A stretch of 64,000 nucleotides of DNA from Adhaeribacter terrigena (GTDB taxonomy: Bacteria; Bacteroidota; Bacteroidia; Cytophagales; Hymenobacteraceae), in the NCBI RefSeq assembly GCF_016623615.1, contig NZ_JAEHFX010000007.1, forward strand, positions 186,001 through 250,000. Reading direction: 5' to 3'. The notes beneath the pieces were generated by a model. That model ran no database searches. It was not told where the DNA came from and saw nothing but the letters and a program-made list of their open reading frames with translations. Position 1 is the stretch's first letter. Each line of letters begins with the position of its first letter. This document shows positions 34,318-42,883 of the stretch, one piece after another. Made by a program: the position numbers and the translations under genes.

Positions 34318-34941
34318 ATGGAATTCCAGGATATTATTGAAAAGGCAAAACACGAGCTGAAAGCGCTGCAGGGCGAAACCGGAAAAAATAAAACCTTCCA
34401 GGCCGAACAACGATTTTTCAGTTCCGAAACTGCCCAGAACCAGTTTGCCGGGGCCATAAAACGCCTGCTCAACATAAACAAATGGTCCGAAGAATCGGGC
34501 ATCCGGGCCACGTTTCAACTTTACGACAACACCGGCCTGGAAAAAAAAGCCGATAAACCCGAGATCGGCGATTATTTTAAAGTGCTCTTGCCCGGCGTGC
34601 CGCTCGAAAACTGGATGAAAATTACTGACATTACCACCAGCATTCATCTGGCCGAATTCACCGCCCACCCCTGCGCCAATCCGCAGGAAAATCACTCCGA
34701 GATCACGTCCCACTTTTTTGTAAAAGAAACCAGCAGCACTTTCCAGGTTAAAGTAGACGGCACGCGCATTAAAGCCTGCCAGATCGGCCTGAATGAAAAA
34801 ATAAACAACCACGAACAGGCCGGCAACCGCGCCCTTGCCAACACCTTAATTGCCGAAGCCGGCTGGAATGGCATGCAGTTCATTCAGTGGGAAAACCTGG
34901 CGGCTTACTGGTGCGGCGCAAAAGACAAAAAAAACCACTAA
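34318..34941 (+). CDS. Hypothetical protein, tandem paralogue B
   Basis: 207 residues, paralogue of the gene at 33585 in the same orientation. Conserved blocks: RLLNINKWSE, FQLYDNTGLE, VLLPGVPLENWMKITDI, FTAHPCANP, HFFVKETSSTFQV, EKINNHEQAGNRALANT and LIAEAGW, then NLAAYWCG. A variant bipartite motif (34277-34304, core AAACCGTA) precedes it and an exact copy (34942-34969) begins at the base after its stop. Local duplication is likely; function is unknown. Confidence 0.75.
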   Translation: MEFQDIIEKAKHELKALQGETGKNKTFQAEQRFFSSETAQNQFAGAIKRLLNINKWSEESGIRATFQLYDNTGLEKKADKPEIGDYFKVLLPGVPLENWMKITDITTSIHLAEFTAHPCANPQENHSEITSHFFVKETSSTFQVKVDGTRIKACQIGLNEKINNHEQAGNRALANTLIAEAGWNGMQFIQWENLAAYWCGAKDKKNH

Positions 34942-34969
34942 AAACGGTAGGCTTACAAGCTAAAAAACT
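34942..34969 (+). repeat. Bipartite 28-bp motif, exact copy between convergent stops
   Basis: AAACGGTA, 13 bases, AAAAACT fills the whole gap between the stop of paralogue B and the stop of the OsmC gene on the other strand (which ends at 34969). Confidence 0.85.
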
Positions 34970-35424
34970 CAGGGATACTCCGGCAAGGCCAAAGCAAGGG
35001 TAGTAGAAATCTTAAACGCCGGCGAAAGGCTTTTGTGGACCGGGCATTTCTGCGCAATCACGGTTAAGCGCTCCAGTTGTTCCGGGCTTAAATTGCCTTG
35101 CACCAATAGCTGCATTTTGATGTTGGGCATTAACTGGTTTTCGCTTTCCGCTTCCCCTTCGAACTGCAATTTTACGTCAATTTGGGTTAACGGCCAGGCT
35201 TTGTGATCGGCGTACATGCGCAATGTAATAGCAGCGCAGGAACCCAGCGCACTTAAGATCATGTGCTGCGGTTGCGGGCCGGCATTGGCGCCACCCATAT
35301 CTTCAGGTTCATCTACCACAAAACTGTGTTTCCCGACCCGTATTTTGGTCAGGAATCTGGGTTCGGAAAGGCTGGCACTTACCTGGTTGGGTAAAAGGAT
35401 GCGGGTATCGGCGAGAGTTCTCAA
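34969..35424 (-). CDS. OsmC/Ohr-family protein
   Basis: 151 residues of the OsmC fold. The two reactive cysteines are in LSALGSCAAITLRMYA and AQKCPVHKSL, as in OsmC-type thiol peroxidases that detoxify organic hydroperoxides. The segment EPEDMGGANAGPQPQHMI is the usual N-terminal dimer part. It is probably the general OsmC subgroup rather than Ohr. An exact bipartite motif copy (35430-35457, plus strand) starts 6 bases upstream of its start codon. Confidence 0.9.
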   Translation of the reverse strand: MRTLADTRILLPNQVSASLSEPRFLTKIRVGKHSFVVDEPEDMGGANAGPQPQHMILSALGSCAAITLRMYADHKAWPLTQIDVKLQFEGEAESENQLMPNIKMQLLVQGNLSPEQLERLTVIAQKCPVHKSLSPAFKISTTLALALPEYP

Positions 35425-35429
35425 GAGTA

Positions 35430-35457
35430 AAACGGTATGGTTTAGCCCTTAAAAACT
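35430..35457 (+). repeat. Bipartite 28-bp motif, exact copy
   Basis: AAACGGTA, 13 bases, AAAAACT, occupying most of the 51-base gap between two minus-strand genes. Confidence 0.85.
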
Positions 35458-35475
35458 CTAAAAGAAGCAAAAAGG

Positions 35476-36504
35476 TTAAGCCGGAAGTGTAAAATTAAAG
35501 CTTTGCTCGCGCATGCACTTGAAATGCCCCCGCGGACATTTGCTGTACCCGATCTTAGAACAAGGCCGGCAATCCAGTCCGCGTACTTCAAAAACCCCGA
35601 AATCGGTTTTGTACGGGTACATGCCAAATTCCGGTACAGTGTTGCCCCAGATGCTGTAAATTTTCTTCTGAAAAGCCGCCCCAATATGCATTAATCCGGT
35701 ATCGTGGGTAAAAAGCGCTTTGCATTGTTTTACCAGCGAAGCCGATTGGTTCAGATTGTATTTTCCGCAAGAGTTGAAAATGGTTGTTCGTTGTTGGTTG
35801 TTGGTTGTTGGGTTTTCGTTGTTCGTTTTTCGTTGTTCGTTGTTCGGATTTTGGTTTTTGAAATGCTTCGCAATTAATTCGCCTGTTTCGAAATCTTCTT
35901 TGCCACCAAGCAGCATGATGGGCGCATTTATTTTTTCGCAGAGCTCGATGAGTTTTTCTACGGGCAAACGTTTGGTGTAATGCTGCGCGCCGATGGCCAT
36001 GCCGTAATAGCCGTTCTGATGGGTTTCCGGCAAACTGCTCATTTGCACTTCATCTTTTTCCGGAATAAAATAATCCAGACCTTCGCCATCGTTGCTGATG
36101 CCTAATTTTTTAGCCGCGGCCAGATACCGTTCTACAATGTGCACGTCGGGCATGGCATTGTACTTCAGATTAACCAAAAGCCACTTCCGGAAATTGAGTT
36201 TATCGAACGTGCCATTTGGCCGTGCCAAACGCGTTTTGATGAGGCGGGTGCGCAGGTTATTGTGCAGATCCACTACGAAATCGAATTTCTCTTTATTCAG
36301 CTCCGCGATCAGGTCGTTCAGGCTTTCGCCGAGGTAATGCGCTTTATCTACGTATGGATTGTACTCAATAATGCTCCGGAAACTTTGCTTCGTGCAGTAA
36401 TGGATTTCAGCATTGTCCAACTGCCGCTTCAACGCCCGGATTACCGGCGTGGTTAAAACGATATCGCCAATGGAAGAAAAACGGAGAATGAGGATTTTTT
36501 GCAA
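35476..36504 (-). CDS. Glycosyltransferase family 9 (heptosyltransferase-like) with low-complexity insert
   Basis: 342 residues. ILILRFSSIGDIVLTTPVIR at the N-terminus, VDLHNNLRTR, and THDTGLMHIGAAFQKKIYSI followed by WGNT mark the ADP-heptose:LPS transferase fold. Between the donor-side strands lies an Asn/Gln/Thr-rich stretch (about residues 217-242) encoded by GTTGTTCG/GTTGTTGG-like repeats near 35776-35855. The C-terminus has DCRPCSKIGYSKCPRGHFKC, a Cys-rich tail also found in the second family 9 enzyme. It likely acts in lipopolysaccharide or glycan synthesis. The 298 bases downstream (36505-36802) hold no clear gene. Confidence 0.88.
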   Translation of the reverse strand: MQKILILRFSSIGDIVLTTPVIRALKRQLDNAEIHYCTKQSFRSIIEYNPYVDKAHYLGESLNDLIAELNKEKFDFVVDLHNNLRTRLIKTRLARPNGTFDKLNFRKWLLVNLKYNAMPDVHIVERYLAAAKKLGISNDGEGLDYFIPEKDEVQMSSLPETHQNGYYGMAIGAQHYTKRLPVEKLIELCEKINAPIMLLGGKEDFETGELIAKHFKNQNPNNEQRKTNNENPTTNNQQRTTIFNSCGKYNLNQSASLVKQCKALFTHDTGLMHIGAAFQKKIYSIWGNTVPEFGMYPYKTDFGVFEVRGLDCRPCSKIGYSKCPRGHFKCMREQSFNFTLPA

Positions 36505-36802
36505 GGTGGTTTTGGGCGGTATGTTTCTGCAAATTTACACTTTAAAATCAGCTTTAAAACGAAGCTATTAACCAGCTGACGGCCCCAAAAAGGCGCAAGT
36601 CTTCGTGTAGCAAGATTTATGAGTTATAGACAATAGCCAACCCACATACTTGCACTTCCCTGAAATTGCCCGGCCCCGGAAGTCTGGAGGCTTCCGAAAT
36701 GTAAAAAGGCATAAGTGACGCCTTCGGCTGAACACACGCGCCAGAGAATTAACACTTATGCCAGATAAGCCTAACAAGGCTTTGCATGAATTATCAGGCT
36801 TT

Positions 36803-37999
36803 TTAACGCTTAAACACCATTTCTGAAATAGTTTTCCCGATAGCCAGCGAACTGGTAGCCGCCGGCGATGGCGCATTGCAAACGTTTATAATAAACTCAT
36901 CTTCCAGGATCAGAAAATCGTCGATAAGGCCACCGCTACGGTCGCAGGCCTGGGCTCTAACGCCGGCGCCGGAAGGAACCAGGTCATCTTCCTGAATTTC
37001 GGGTACCAGCTTTTGCAGGGCTTTGGTAAAAGCCGCTTTGGAAAAAGAACGATAATATTCGCCTAAACCGGTTTTCCAGTATTTCAAAGCAACTTTCCGG
37101 AAGCCCGGCCAGGTAACCGATTCCATAAATTCATCAAATTGAAAATCAGTCCGTTTATAGCCCTCACGTTTGAACGCAAATACAGCATTTGGCCCAGCTT
37201 CTACGCCACCGCCAATCATGCGGGTATAATGCACGCCCAGAAACGGGAAATTCGGATCCGGCACCGGGTAGATCAGGTTCCTAACCAAGTTTTGTTTTTC
37301 TTTCCGGATCTCGTAGTATTCACCGCGGAACGGAATGATCCGAACGTCGATATCTTTGTGATTGATGGCGGCAATTTTATCGGAAAATAAACCGGCGCAA
37401 TTTACGATCAGTTTAGCCTCGTAGGTTTTATGTTCCGTAATAATTTCCGAGCCCTGCCCAGATTTATTCCGGATATCAATTACTTTTTCGCCTAAGAAAA
37501 TTTCGCCGCCAGCCTGTTGGAATAACTCAGCATATTTAGCCGAAACAGCTTTATAATCGATGATACCGGTTTGGGGCACGAAAATTCCTTCAATGCCGGA
37601 GCAATGCGGCTCGTATTCGGTAATTTCCTGGCGGTCTATTTTTTTCAGTCCTTCCAGGCCGTTTTCAATTCCCCGCTTATATACATTTTCCAGCGCCGGC
37701 AATTCACTTTTATCGGTGGCAACAATTATCTTACCGCAAAGGTCGTAAGCAATGCCGTGTTTATCGGCAAACTCAATTAACTGCTGGTAACCCGTAATGC
37801 AATTGGTAGCTTTTAAACTGCCGGGCTTGTAATAAATGCCCGAATGAATTACGCCGCTGTTATTACCGGTCTGGTGTTTAGCAATGGCGTTTTCTTTTTC
37901 CAGTAAAGCTATTTTCAGTTCTGGCTTTTGTTCTTTTAAACGCAAAGCCGTAGCCAAACCCACTATACCCCCGCCAATAATTAAAATATCGTATTGCAT
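36803..37999 (-). CDS. lhgO: L-2-hydroxyglutarate oxidase
   Basis: 398 residues, FAD-dependent. The dinucleotide motif is ILIIGGGIVGLATALRL, followed by the family segments HQTGNNSGVIHSGIYYKPGS, TGIIDYKAVSAKYAEL, RGEYYEI, GVHYTRMIGGGVEAGPNAV and SGAGVRAQACDRSG. It oxidises L-2-hydroxyglutarate to 2-oxoglutarate at the membrane. Length is normal. Weak inverted repeats follow the gene but no strong terminator. Confidence 0.93.
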   Translation of the reverse strand: MQYDILIIGGGIVGLATALRLKEQKPELKIALLEKENAIAKHQTGNNSGVIHSGIYYKPGSLKATNCITGYQQLIEFADKHGIAYDLCGKIIVATDKSELPALENVYKRGIENGLEGLKKIDRQEITEYEPHCSGIEGIFVPQTGIIDYKAVSAKYAELFQQAGGEIFLGEKVIDIRNKSGQGSEIITEHKTYEAKLIVNCAGLFSDKIAAINHKDIDVRIIPFRGEYYEIRKEKQNLVRNLIYPVPDPNFPFLGVHYTRMIGGGVEAGPNAVFAFKREGYKRTDFQFDEFMESVTWPGFRKVALKYWKTGLGEYYRSFSKAAFTKALQKLVPEIQEDDLVPSGAGVRAQACDRSGGLIDDFLILEDEFIINVCNAPSPAATSSLAIGKTISEMVFKR

Positions 38000-38072
38000 T
38001 GTTGCGAAAAACTCAGTTCAAGGCTCAAAATTATGCAATTATACCGGAATTGTTTTCTGAAATTTTACCACC

Positions 38073-39782
38073 TCATAAAATCCCCTTCTCCTTCTTCCTT
38101 TCCACAAAATACGCTTCCACTTCTTCCCTACTCTTCGCATTAAAAGTCATTTCGGCAGATAAGCCTCCTTTGCGGCCCATGAGTACGCCGTAGCGCATAT
38201 CGGCGTAGCCGGTGGTGCTGTGGGCATCGGGGTTGATGCTGAGCATTACGCCTTTTTCCAGGGCATAACTTACCCAGCGCCAATCCAGATCGAGGCGCCA
38301 GGGGTTGGCGTTTATTTCGATGATCACGCCGTTTTCGGCGCAGGCATCGATTACGGCCTGGTGGTCTATCGGGTAACCTTCGCGGCGCAAAAGCAGGCGA
38401 CCGGTGGGGTGGCCAAGCATGGTGGTGTAGGGGTTTTGAATGGCCGTGATTAACCGTTGCGTGGCTTTTTCGCAGGTCATGTTCAGGGTGCTGTGCACGG
38501 AAGCTACCACAAAATCGAAGGTTTTTAGGATATCTTCTTCGTAATCTAAAGAACCGTCGTTCAGAATGTCGGATTCAATGCCTTTGAAAATTTTGAACGG
38601 GGAGAGTTGTTCGTTTAGCTTGTCGATCTCTTTTTGTTGTTGCACCACGCGGCCTTCCTGCAAACCGTTGGCGTAAAAAGCCGATTTGGAATGGTCGCAC
38701 ATGCCTAAATACTGGTAGCCTTGTTCTTTACAGAAAACCGCCATTTGTTCCAGCGTATTTGCGCCGTCGGAATAGGTGCTGTGGTTGTGCAGAATGCCTT
38801 TCAGATCGGTGTCTTCCAGTAGTTTCGGCAGTTTGTTTTCTGCGGCCAGCTCTAGTTCACCGAGGCCTTCGCGGAGCTCGGGGTAGATAAATTGCAGGCC
38901 GGCTTTTTCGTACACTTCAGCTTCCGATTTGAACGTGACTTTTTTGAGCAAATTGTATAGCGTTTCGGAACCGTTGTAAGGCAAACTCAGGTGCATATCA
39001 GCAGCAGAATTTTTAAAAACTTCGTTCACAAAATCCGCTTCCGACACCAGTTTCATTTCGACTTTTAAACCAGTTTCGGCTACTGTTCCGCGCCAGGCAA
39101 ACGGGCCGGAAAGCTTTTCATCCTGTTGCAAAGCGGAAATTTCGTTTATCTTTTCCTGGGTGCGTACCGGGTTTTCCGTCGCGATTACCAGTTGTAGCAA
39201 ATTAATGATTTCGAGCTTGCGGCGGAATTCGCCGGTAATTTCAACGTTGTCGGTTTGCAGAGTTTCCTGCAAGATTTTCTTCAGGTCTTCGGCGGGAATT
39301 TCGGCTTCGGCCCAGAGCAGTTTGCCTTTGCTTTCCTGCGAATACAGCAGTGCATTCTTCAGGGTTTCCTGGGTTTTGGCGCCAAAGCCTTTCAGCTTCG
39401 CGATCTGATCGTTTTCGCAGGCCTGCAGCAGATCAGCCGTATTCTCAATGCCCAGTTCTTTCCAGATAGCGCGGATCTTTTTCGGCCCGAAACCTTTTAT
39501 ATTGAGCATTTCCACCACGCCGGCCGGCGTAACTTCGAGCAACTTATTCAGGTCTGAGAAGCTGCCGGTTTGGTTTAATTCTACAATTTTGGCCGCAATG
39601 CTTTTCCCCACGCCTTCGTAGCTTTCCAGTTCTTTTTCGGTCATGCCAGCCATGGGCGCATCCACTCTTTCCAGTGCGGCCACGGCATTCTGGTAACCTC
39701 TTATTTTAAAGGCATTCTCGTCGTGCAGCTCCATTAAGCTGGCCATCAGTTTAAAAGCGCGGCGTATATTTTTATTATCCAT
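38073..39782 (-). CDS. PolX-like protein: HhH and PHP domains with degraded polymerase palm
   Basis: 569 residues. HhH motifs at the N-terminus (YEGVGKSIAAKIVEL, IKGFGPKKIRAIWKELG, LKGFGAKTQETLKNAL). The palm, which in PolX carries GS...DxD aspartates, reads ITGEFRRKLEIINLLQLVIA with no acidic pair. The C-terminal PHP phosphoesterase is intact: LHNHSTYSDGANTLEQM, MCDHSKS, GIESDI, ASVHST, LGHPTGR, IEINANPW and NPDAHSTTGY. It is thus likely a nuclease/phosphoesterase acting in repair, with polymerase activity doubtful. Confidence 0.85.
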   Translation of the reverse strand: MDNKNIRRAFKLMASLMELHDENAFKIRGYQNAVAALERVDAPMAGMTEKELESYEGVGKSIAAKIVELNQTGSFSDLNKLLEVTPAGVVEMLNIKGFGPKKIRAIWKELGIENTADLLQACENDQIAKLKGFGAKTQETLKNALLYSQESKGKLLWAEAEIPAEDLKKILQETLQTDNVEITGEFRRKLEIINLLQLVIATENPVRTQEKINEISALQQDEKLSGPFAWRGTVAETGLKVEMKLVSEADFVNEVFKNSAADMHLSLPYNGSETLYNLLKKVTFKSEAEVYEKAGLQFIYPELREGLGELELAAENKLPKLLEDTDLKGILHNHSTYSDGANTLEQMAVFCKEQGYQYLGMCDHSKSAFYANGLQEGRVVQQQKEIDKLNEQLSPFKIFKGIESDILNDGSLDYEEDILKTFDFVVASVHSTLNMTCEKATQRLITAIQNPYTTMLGHPTGRLLLRREGYPIDHQAVIDACAENGVIIEINANPWRLDLDWRWVSYALEKGVMLSINPDAHSTTGYADMRYGVLMGRKGGLSAEMTFNAKSREEVEAYFVERKKEKGIL

Positions 39783-40123
39783 CTTGTTTAGTGATTAGTG
39801 AATAGTGATTAATGATTAGTAATGGGGCATTAAACACTATTATATTCATAGCCATCTGCTTTCGCTGACGGGTAACCCGGCAAAGAAATTCATGAGCCCT
39901 AAGAAAGTAAAATTAGGCAAAGCTGCCGGAAACCGAAACGAAAAACAGTTTTTAGTTTTTCAACCCAAAACCATAGCGTTTTTAAAGGCCGCCAATCATA
40001 TTAAAAGGATTAATCATCACCCATTAATCATTCTCCACTAACCATTAATCACTTTCCACTTACCTGATTTTTGTATATTGCCCGTAATTTCACCCTTATT
40101 TACGTATTCGAAAATTCAACCTG
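39783..40123. repeat. Divergent gap with simple inverted repeats and one motif copy
   Basis: 341 bases without an ORF. AGTGATTAGTGAATAGTG with related words near 39789-39825 is nearly the reverse complement of the TTAATCATTCTCCACTAACC region near 40022-40060. In the middle an exact bipartite motif lies on the minus strand (39954-39981: AAACGCTA, N13, AAAAACT). Promoters for both divergent genes should be here; none is clear. Confidence 0.65.
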
Positions 40124-40534
40124 ATGCCATTTAGATTCATTCCCGGCGCGCTGCTGCTTTGTTTAATGCTCTTAGCCGGAACCTGCAAGAAAAAAACGCC
40201 CAAAGAAACATTGAAGATCACCAACGCGCTGCTCGGCAAAACCTGGCTTCACTCCCACGAAGAAGACCGCGGCGATACGCTGGTTTACCGCCCCAACAGC
40301 TACGATTTCCCGCCTTCCCGCGGCCGCATCGGGTTTCAGCTGGAAGCCGACGGCAACCTGAAACAATACGACATTGCTCCGACCGATGGCCTGGAAGAAA
40401 AAGCGGGTAAATGGCAGATTCGCGACAAAAACCGCCTGGAGGTAACTTTCCCGAAACGCAATTCCATGGATTACGACGCAGAGATCATTTCTATTGATGC
40501 CGATAAACTTATCCTGAAACGTACTTTTAAATAA
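40124..40534 (+). CDS. Small predicted exported lipocalin-like protein
   Basis: 136 residues. The N-terminal hydrophobic segment IPGALLLCLMLLAGTC ends in a Cys followed by Lys-rich sequence, a possible though atypical lipobox (Thr at -1). The remainder alternates strands (KTWLHSHEEDRGDTLVY, RIGFQLEADGNLKQYDI, KAGKWQIRDKNRLEVTF, YDAEIISIDADKLIL), the pattern of short Bacteroidota lipocalin-like lipoproteins. Function is unknown. Downstream (40535-40641) is a simple GAATGA/TCATTC-type quasi-palindrome. Confidence 0.65.
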   Translation: MPFRFIPGALLLCLMLLAGTCKKKTPKETLKITNALLGKTWLHSHEEDRGDTLVYRPNSYDFPPSRGRIGFQLEADGNLKQYDIAPTDGLEEKAGKWQIRDKNRLEVTFPKRNSMDYDAEIISIDADKLILKRTFK

Positions 40535-40641
40535 TGATTGAATGAAAGAATGAGAGAATATTTTCTGAAAGCTCTAATCATTCTCTGATTCTCCCATTCA
40601 ATCATTTTCCCAATCAATTATTCAACAATTCAATCACAAAC

Positions 40642-41046
40642 ATGAACTATTGGCTCGTAAAATCGGAACCGGAAACGTATGGCTGGGGCGACCTGGTGAA
40701 AGACGGAAAAACCGTTTGGGACGGCGTGCGCAATTACCAGGCCCGTAATTTTCTGGCCGAAATGAAGCGCGGCGACCTGGTTTTATTTTACCACAGTGTT
40801 TCGGAAAAAGCCGTTGTGGGTTTGGCCAAAGTAGAAAAAGAAGCCTTTCCGGACCCTACCGCCGACGATCCGCGCTGGCTTTCGGTAGAATTGGTGCCGC
40901 AACGCGATTTTAAAGACAAAGTAACCCTGAATCAGATAAAAACCGACCCGCGGCTGCAGAATATCGGCTTGCTGCGGCAGTCGCGCTTATCGGTAATGCC
41001 GCTTAAACCCGAAGAATTTGAAGTAATTCTGGGGCTGGGGAACTAA
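40642..41046 (+). CDS. EVE domain protein
   Basis: 134 residues, a full EVE (PUA-like) domain: MNYWLVKSEPETYGWGDL, TVWDGVRNYQARNFL, KRGDLVLFYHS, VVGLAKVEKEAFPDP and LLRQSRLSVMPL. Related proteins bind modified bases or nucleic acid; the cellular role in bacteria is not settled. It is compact and normal in length. Confidence 0.93.
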   Translation: MNYWLVKSEPETYGWGDLVKDGKTVWDGVRNYQARNFLAEMKRGDLVLFYHSVSEKAVVGLAKVEKEAFPDPTADDPRWLSVELVPQRDFKDKVTLNQIKTDPRLQNIGLLRQSRLSVMPLKPEEFEVILGLGN

Positions 41047-41096
41047 CATTTTTGTAGAGGATCTGCTGCTGCGCTTGCCTGCGGAATATACTTCAG

Positions 41097-41160
41097 AAAC
41101 GCTATACTTTCAGCCTGAAAAACTGCCGGAGCAACCTTAAAACAAACGGGCGGCTCCGGC
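41097..41160 (+). terminator. Motif copy plus candidate terminator after the EVE gene
   Basis: An exact bipartite motif (41097-41124, AAACGCTA, N13, AAAAACT) is followed at once by GCCGGAGC (41125-41132) and GCTCCGGC (41153-41160), an 8-bp stem with a 20-base loop and a weak T-rich tail. The stem makes a modest terminator candidate. Confidence 0.55.
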
Positions 41161-41216
41161 GTTATTTTAGTACCGAACTTCCCCCGGCAGGTTCGCGTAG
41201 GAAAATCCTGGCGGCT

Positions 41217-42659
41217 ATGAAAGCAATCTTATTCCTTTTCTGTTCTCAGTTATTTACGGTGTTTTGCACCTGGGCCCAACCCAGCCAGAACAGCCGCGCA
41301 GAATTGCCATACCGCAACGATTTCACCCAATACGAAATCTTTCCGCAACCCGATAGCACCCTTTTTCTCCTCACGCACGAAAACTATACCCGCCGCAACG
41401 CCGATCCTTTTCTTATTTTCAAATTTGACCACAACCTGACTTTGCTGTGGCAAAAACCATTGCACTTGCCGCGCAGCAGCAAATTTCTACAGGCTGCCTG
41501 CGAAGCGAGAACCCTTTTTCTGTTCTTCGATGGCGCTAAAAAAGACGAATATGTACTCCTGCGCGTGCATACCCGCACCGGTGAGCAAACCCAAACCAAA
41601 CACCAGCTGCCGGAAAACATGACCTTTGCGCTTTCCGGGATGCAAGCCTTGCAGGGCAGCCTTTTCCTGACGGGTTTGCAGAACGACCGGCTTACCGTTT
41701 TGCACCTGAATCCCGACCGGGAAGAGCTCATGAAGCTGCCGGCCATTTACGATCAGTCTTCGGCCCTGGCTACTTTTTACGCCGATACGTTAACCGGCCG
41801 CATGGAATTTATTTTAACGGAATCGAACGGGTTGAAAGCGCGGCTGCAAACCAAAAGACTGGGCCCGGACGGGCGTTTATTTTCAACCAATTTCCTGCAA
41901 AGCCCCGAACACAATTACCTTTCCGGCCGATTAACGCCCGGCGACAGCACCCGGAAATTACTGGCCGGCACGTATAGCTTGCGCGATCTGCGTTACCCGC
42001 AGGGCTTTTTTACCGGACCGTTTTTAACCACCGGGAACCAGCATCTGAAGTATCACGATTTTACCACCTTCGCGCATTTCTTCGATCACCTGCGCCCTGG
42101 CCGCCAGGAAAGAGTGCGGCGTAAACTGGACCGTTTCCGGATCTCGCGTAAAACCTATTTACTGCGGCAGCGCTTTTTAATGCACGAAATGTACCCTTTG
42201 GAAAATGGTTTTATACTGGCCGGCGAACTTTACTACCCACAATACGAAGGCGAGGGTTCTACCAACCGGGTTTTCAGCGGGTACGCATTTTCGCAGGCCG
42301 TGGCGGCAGCTTTCGACAGCCAGGGAAATCTGCAATGGGAAAACAGCTTTCCGCTGGAAAATGTGCAGCAACTGGAACTGAAGCAAATTACGGCAGCCGG
42401 GGTGTTTGCAAACAAGATCGCTTTTTGCTACCCGGATGAAGAAATGATCCGCTACAAGGTTATTTCCGGCAACGAGAATTCTTCAAACGAATTAAGCACC
42501 CCCGTTAAGCTCATTTTCCCCAACGAGAAGATACTAAACACCGATCTGCGAGGCATCAAGCATTGGCACCGGCAACATTTCCTGGTTTTTGGAGAGCAGA
42601 AAATCCGTGGCAGCGACGGTGTTCGCACCGTTTTTTTCCTGAATAAATTATCGTTTTAA
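41217..42659 (+). CDS. Secreted protein of unknown function
   Basis: 480 residues with a signal peptide (MKAILFLFCSQLFTVFCTWA, cleavage after AQ). The mature part is rich in short strands and repeated patterns such as LTLLWQKPLHL, YVLLRVHTRTGEQ, FAFSQAVAAAFDSQGNLQWE and IAFCYPDEEMIRY, which recall beta-propeller-like surface proteins of Bacteroidota. No named domain is recognised and there is no T9SS sorting tail. A variant bipartite motif starts at the stop codon. Confidence 0.6.
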   Translation: MKAILFLFCSQLFTVFCTWAQPSQNSRAELPYRNDFTQYEIFPQPDSTLFLLTHENYTRRNADPFLIFKFDHNLTLLWQKPLHLPRSSKFLQAACEARTLFLFFDGAKKDEYVLLRVHTRTGEQTQTKHQLPENMTFALSGMQALQGSLFLTGLQNDRLTVLHLNPDREELMKLPAIYDQSSALATFYADTLTGRMEFILTESNGLKARLQTKRLGPDGRLFSTNFLQSPEHNYLSGRLTPGDSTRKLLAGTYSLRDLRYPQGFFTGPFLTTGNQHLKYHDFTTFAHFFDHLRPGRQERVRRKLDRFRISRKTYLLRQRFLMHEMYPLENGFILAGELYYPQYEGEGSTNRVFSGYAFSQAVAAAFDSQGNLQWENSFPLENVQQLELKQITAAGVFANKIAFCYPDEEMIRYKVISGNENSSNELSTPVKLIFPNEKILNTDLRGIKHWHRQHFLVFGEQKIRGSDGVRTVFFLNKLSF

Positions 42660-42685
42660 AATGCTATTCTTTTGGGGCTGAAAAT

Positions 42686-42788
42686 CCTAGCGTTTTTTAG
42701 CATCAGTAGCGTAAGGTTTAAACCCTATGCTACAGAGAATTTTTTTTCCCTTCCTGACCCTAGCGTTTTTACGCCGCAGAAAATGTTT
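42686..42788 (+). repeat. Direct repeat, left copy, with truncated palindrome
   Basis: About 103 bases closely related to 44402-44505. It holds the palindrome whose centre is GGTTT/AAACC (42719/42720). The left half (TTTAGCATC) is intact, but the outer right arm has been replaced by GAGAATTTT, so the palindrome is only about 30 bp here. A reverse bipartite motif (42741-42768) ends the copy. Confidence 0.75.
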
Positions 42789-42825
42789 TTTGTTAAAAGA
42801 AGAAAACAAAAATAACACGCAACAG

Positions 42826-42855
42826 TTGCTTTCTTAACACAAACTTATATCTTTC
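42826..42855 (+). promoter_or_regulatory. Promoter of the T9SS-secreted protein gene
   Basis: TTG (42826-42828), 19 bases, TATCTTTC (42848-42855), one mismatch from TAnnTTTG. It ends 28 bases before the start codon. Confidence 0.65.
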
Positions 42856-42883
42856 GCAAGAATTTCACGCTCAAGCTTTTTAT

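Noticed and set aside
36568-36876. A 102-residue minus-strand frame after lhgO
   Set aside because: It overlaps the lhgO end, has no recognisable domain and a basic, irregular composition typical of spurious frames.
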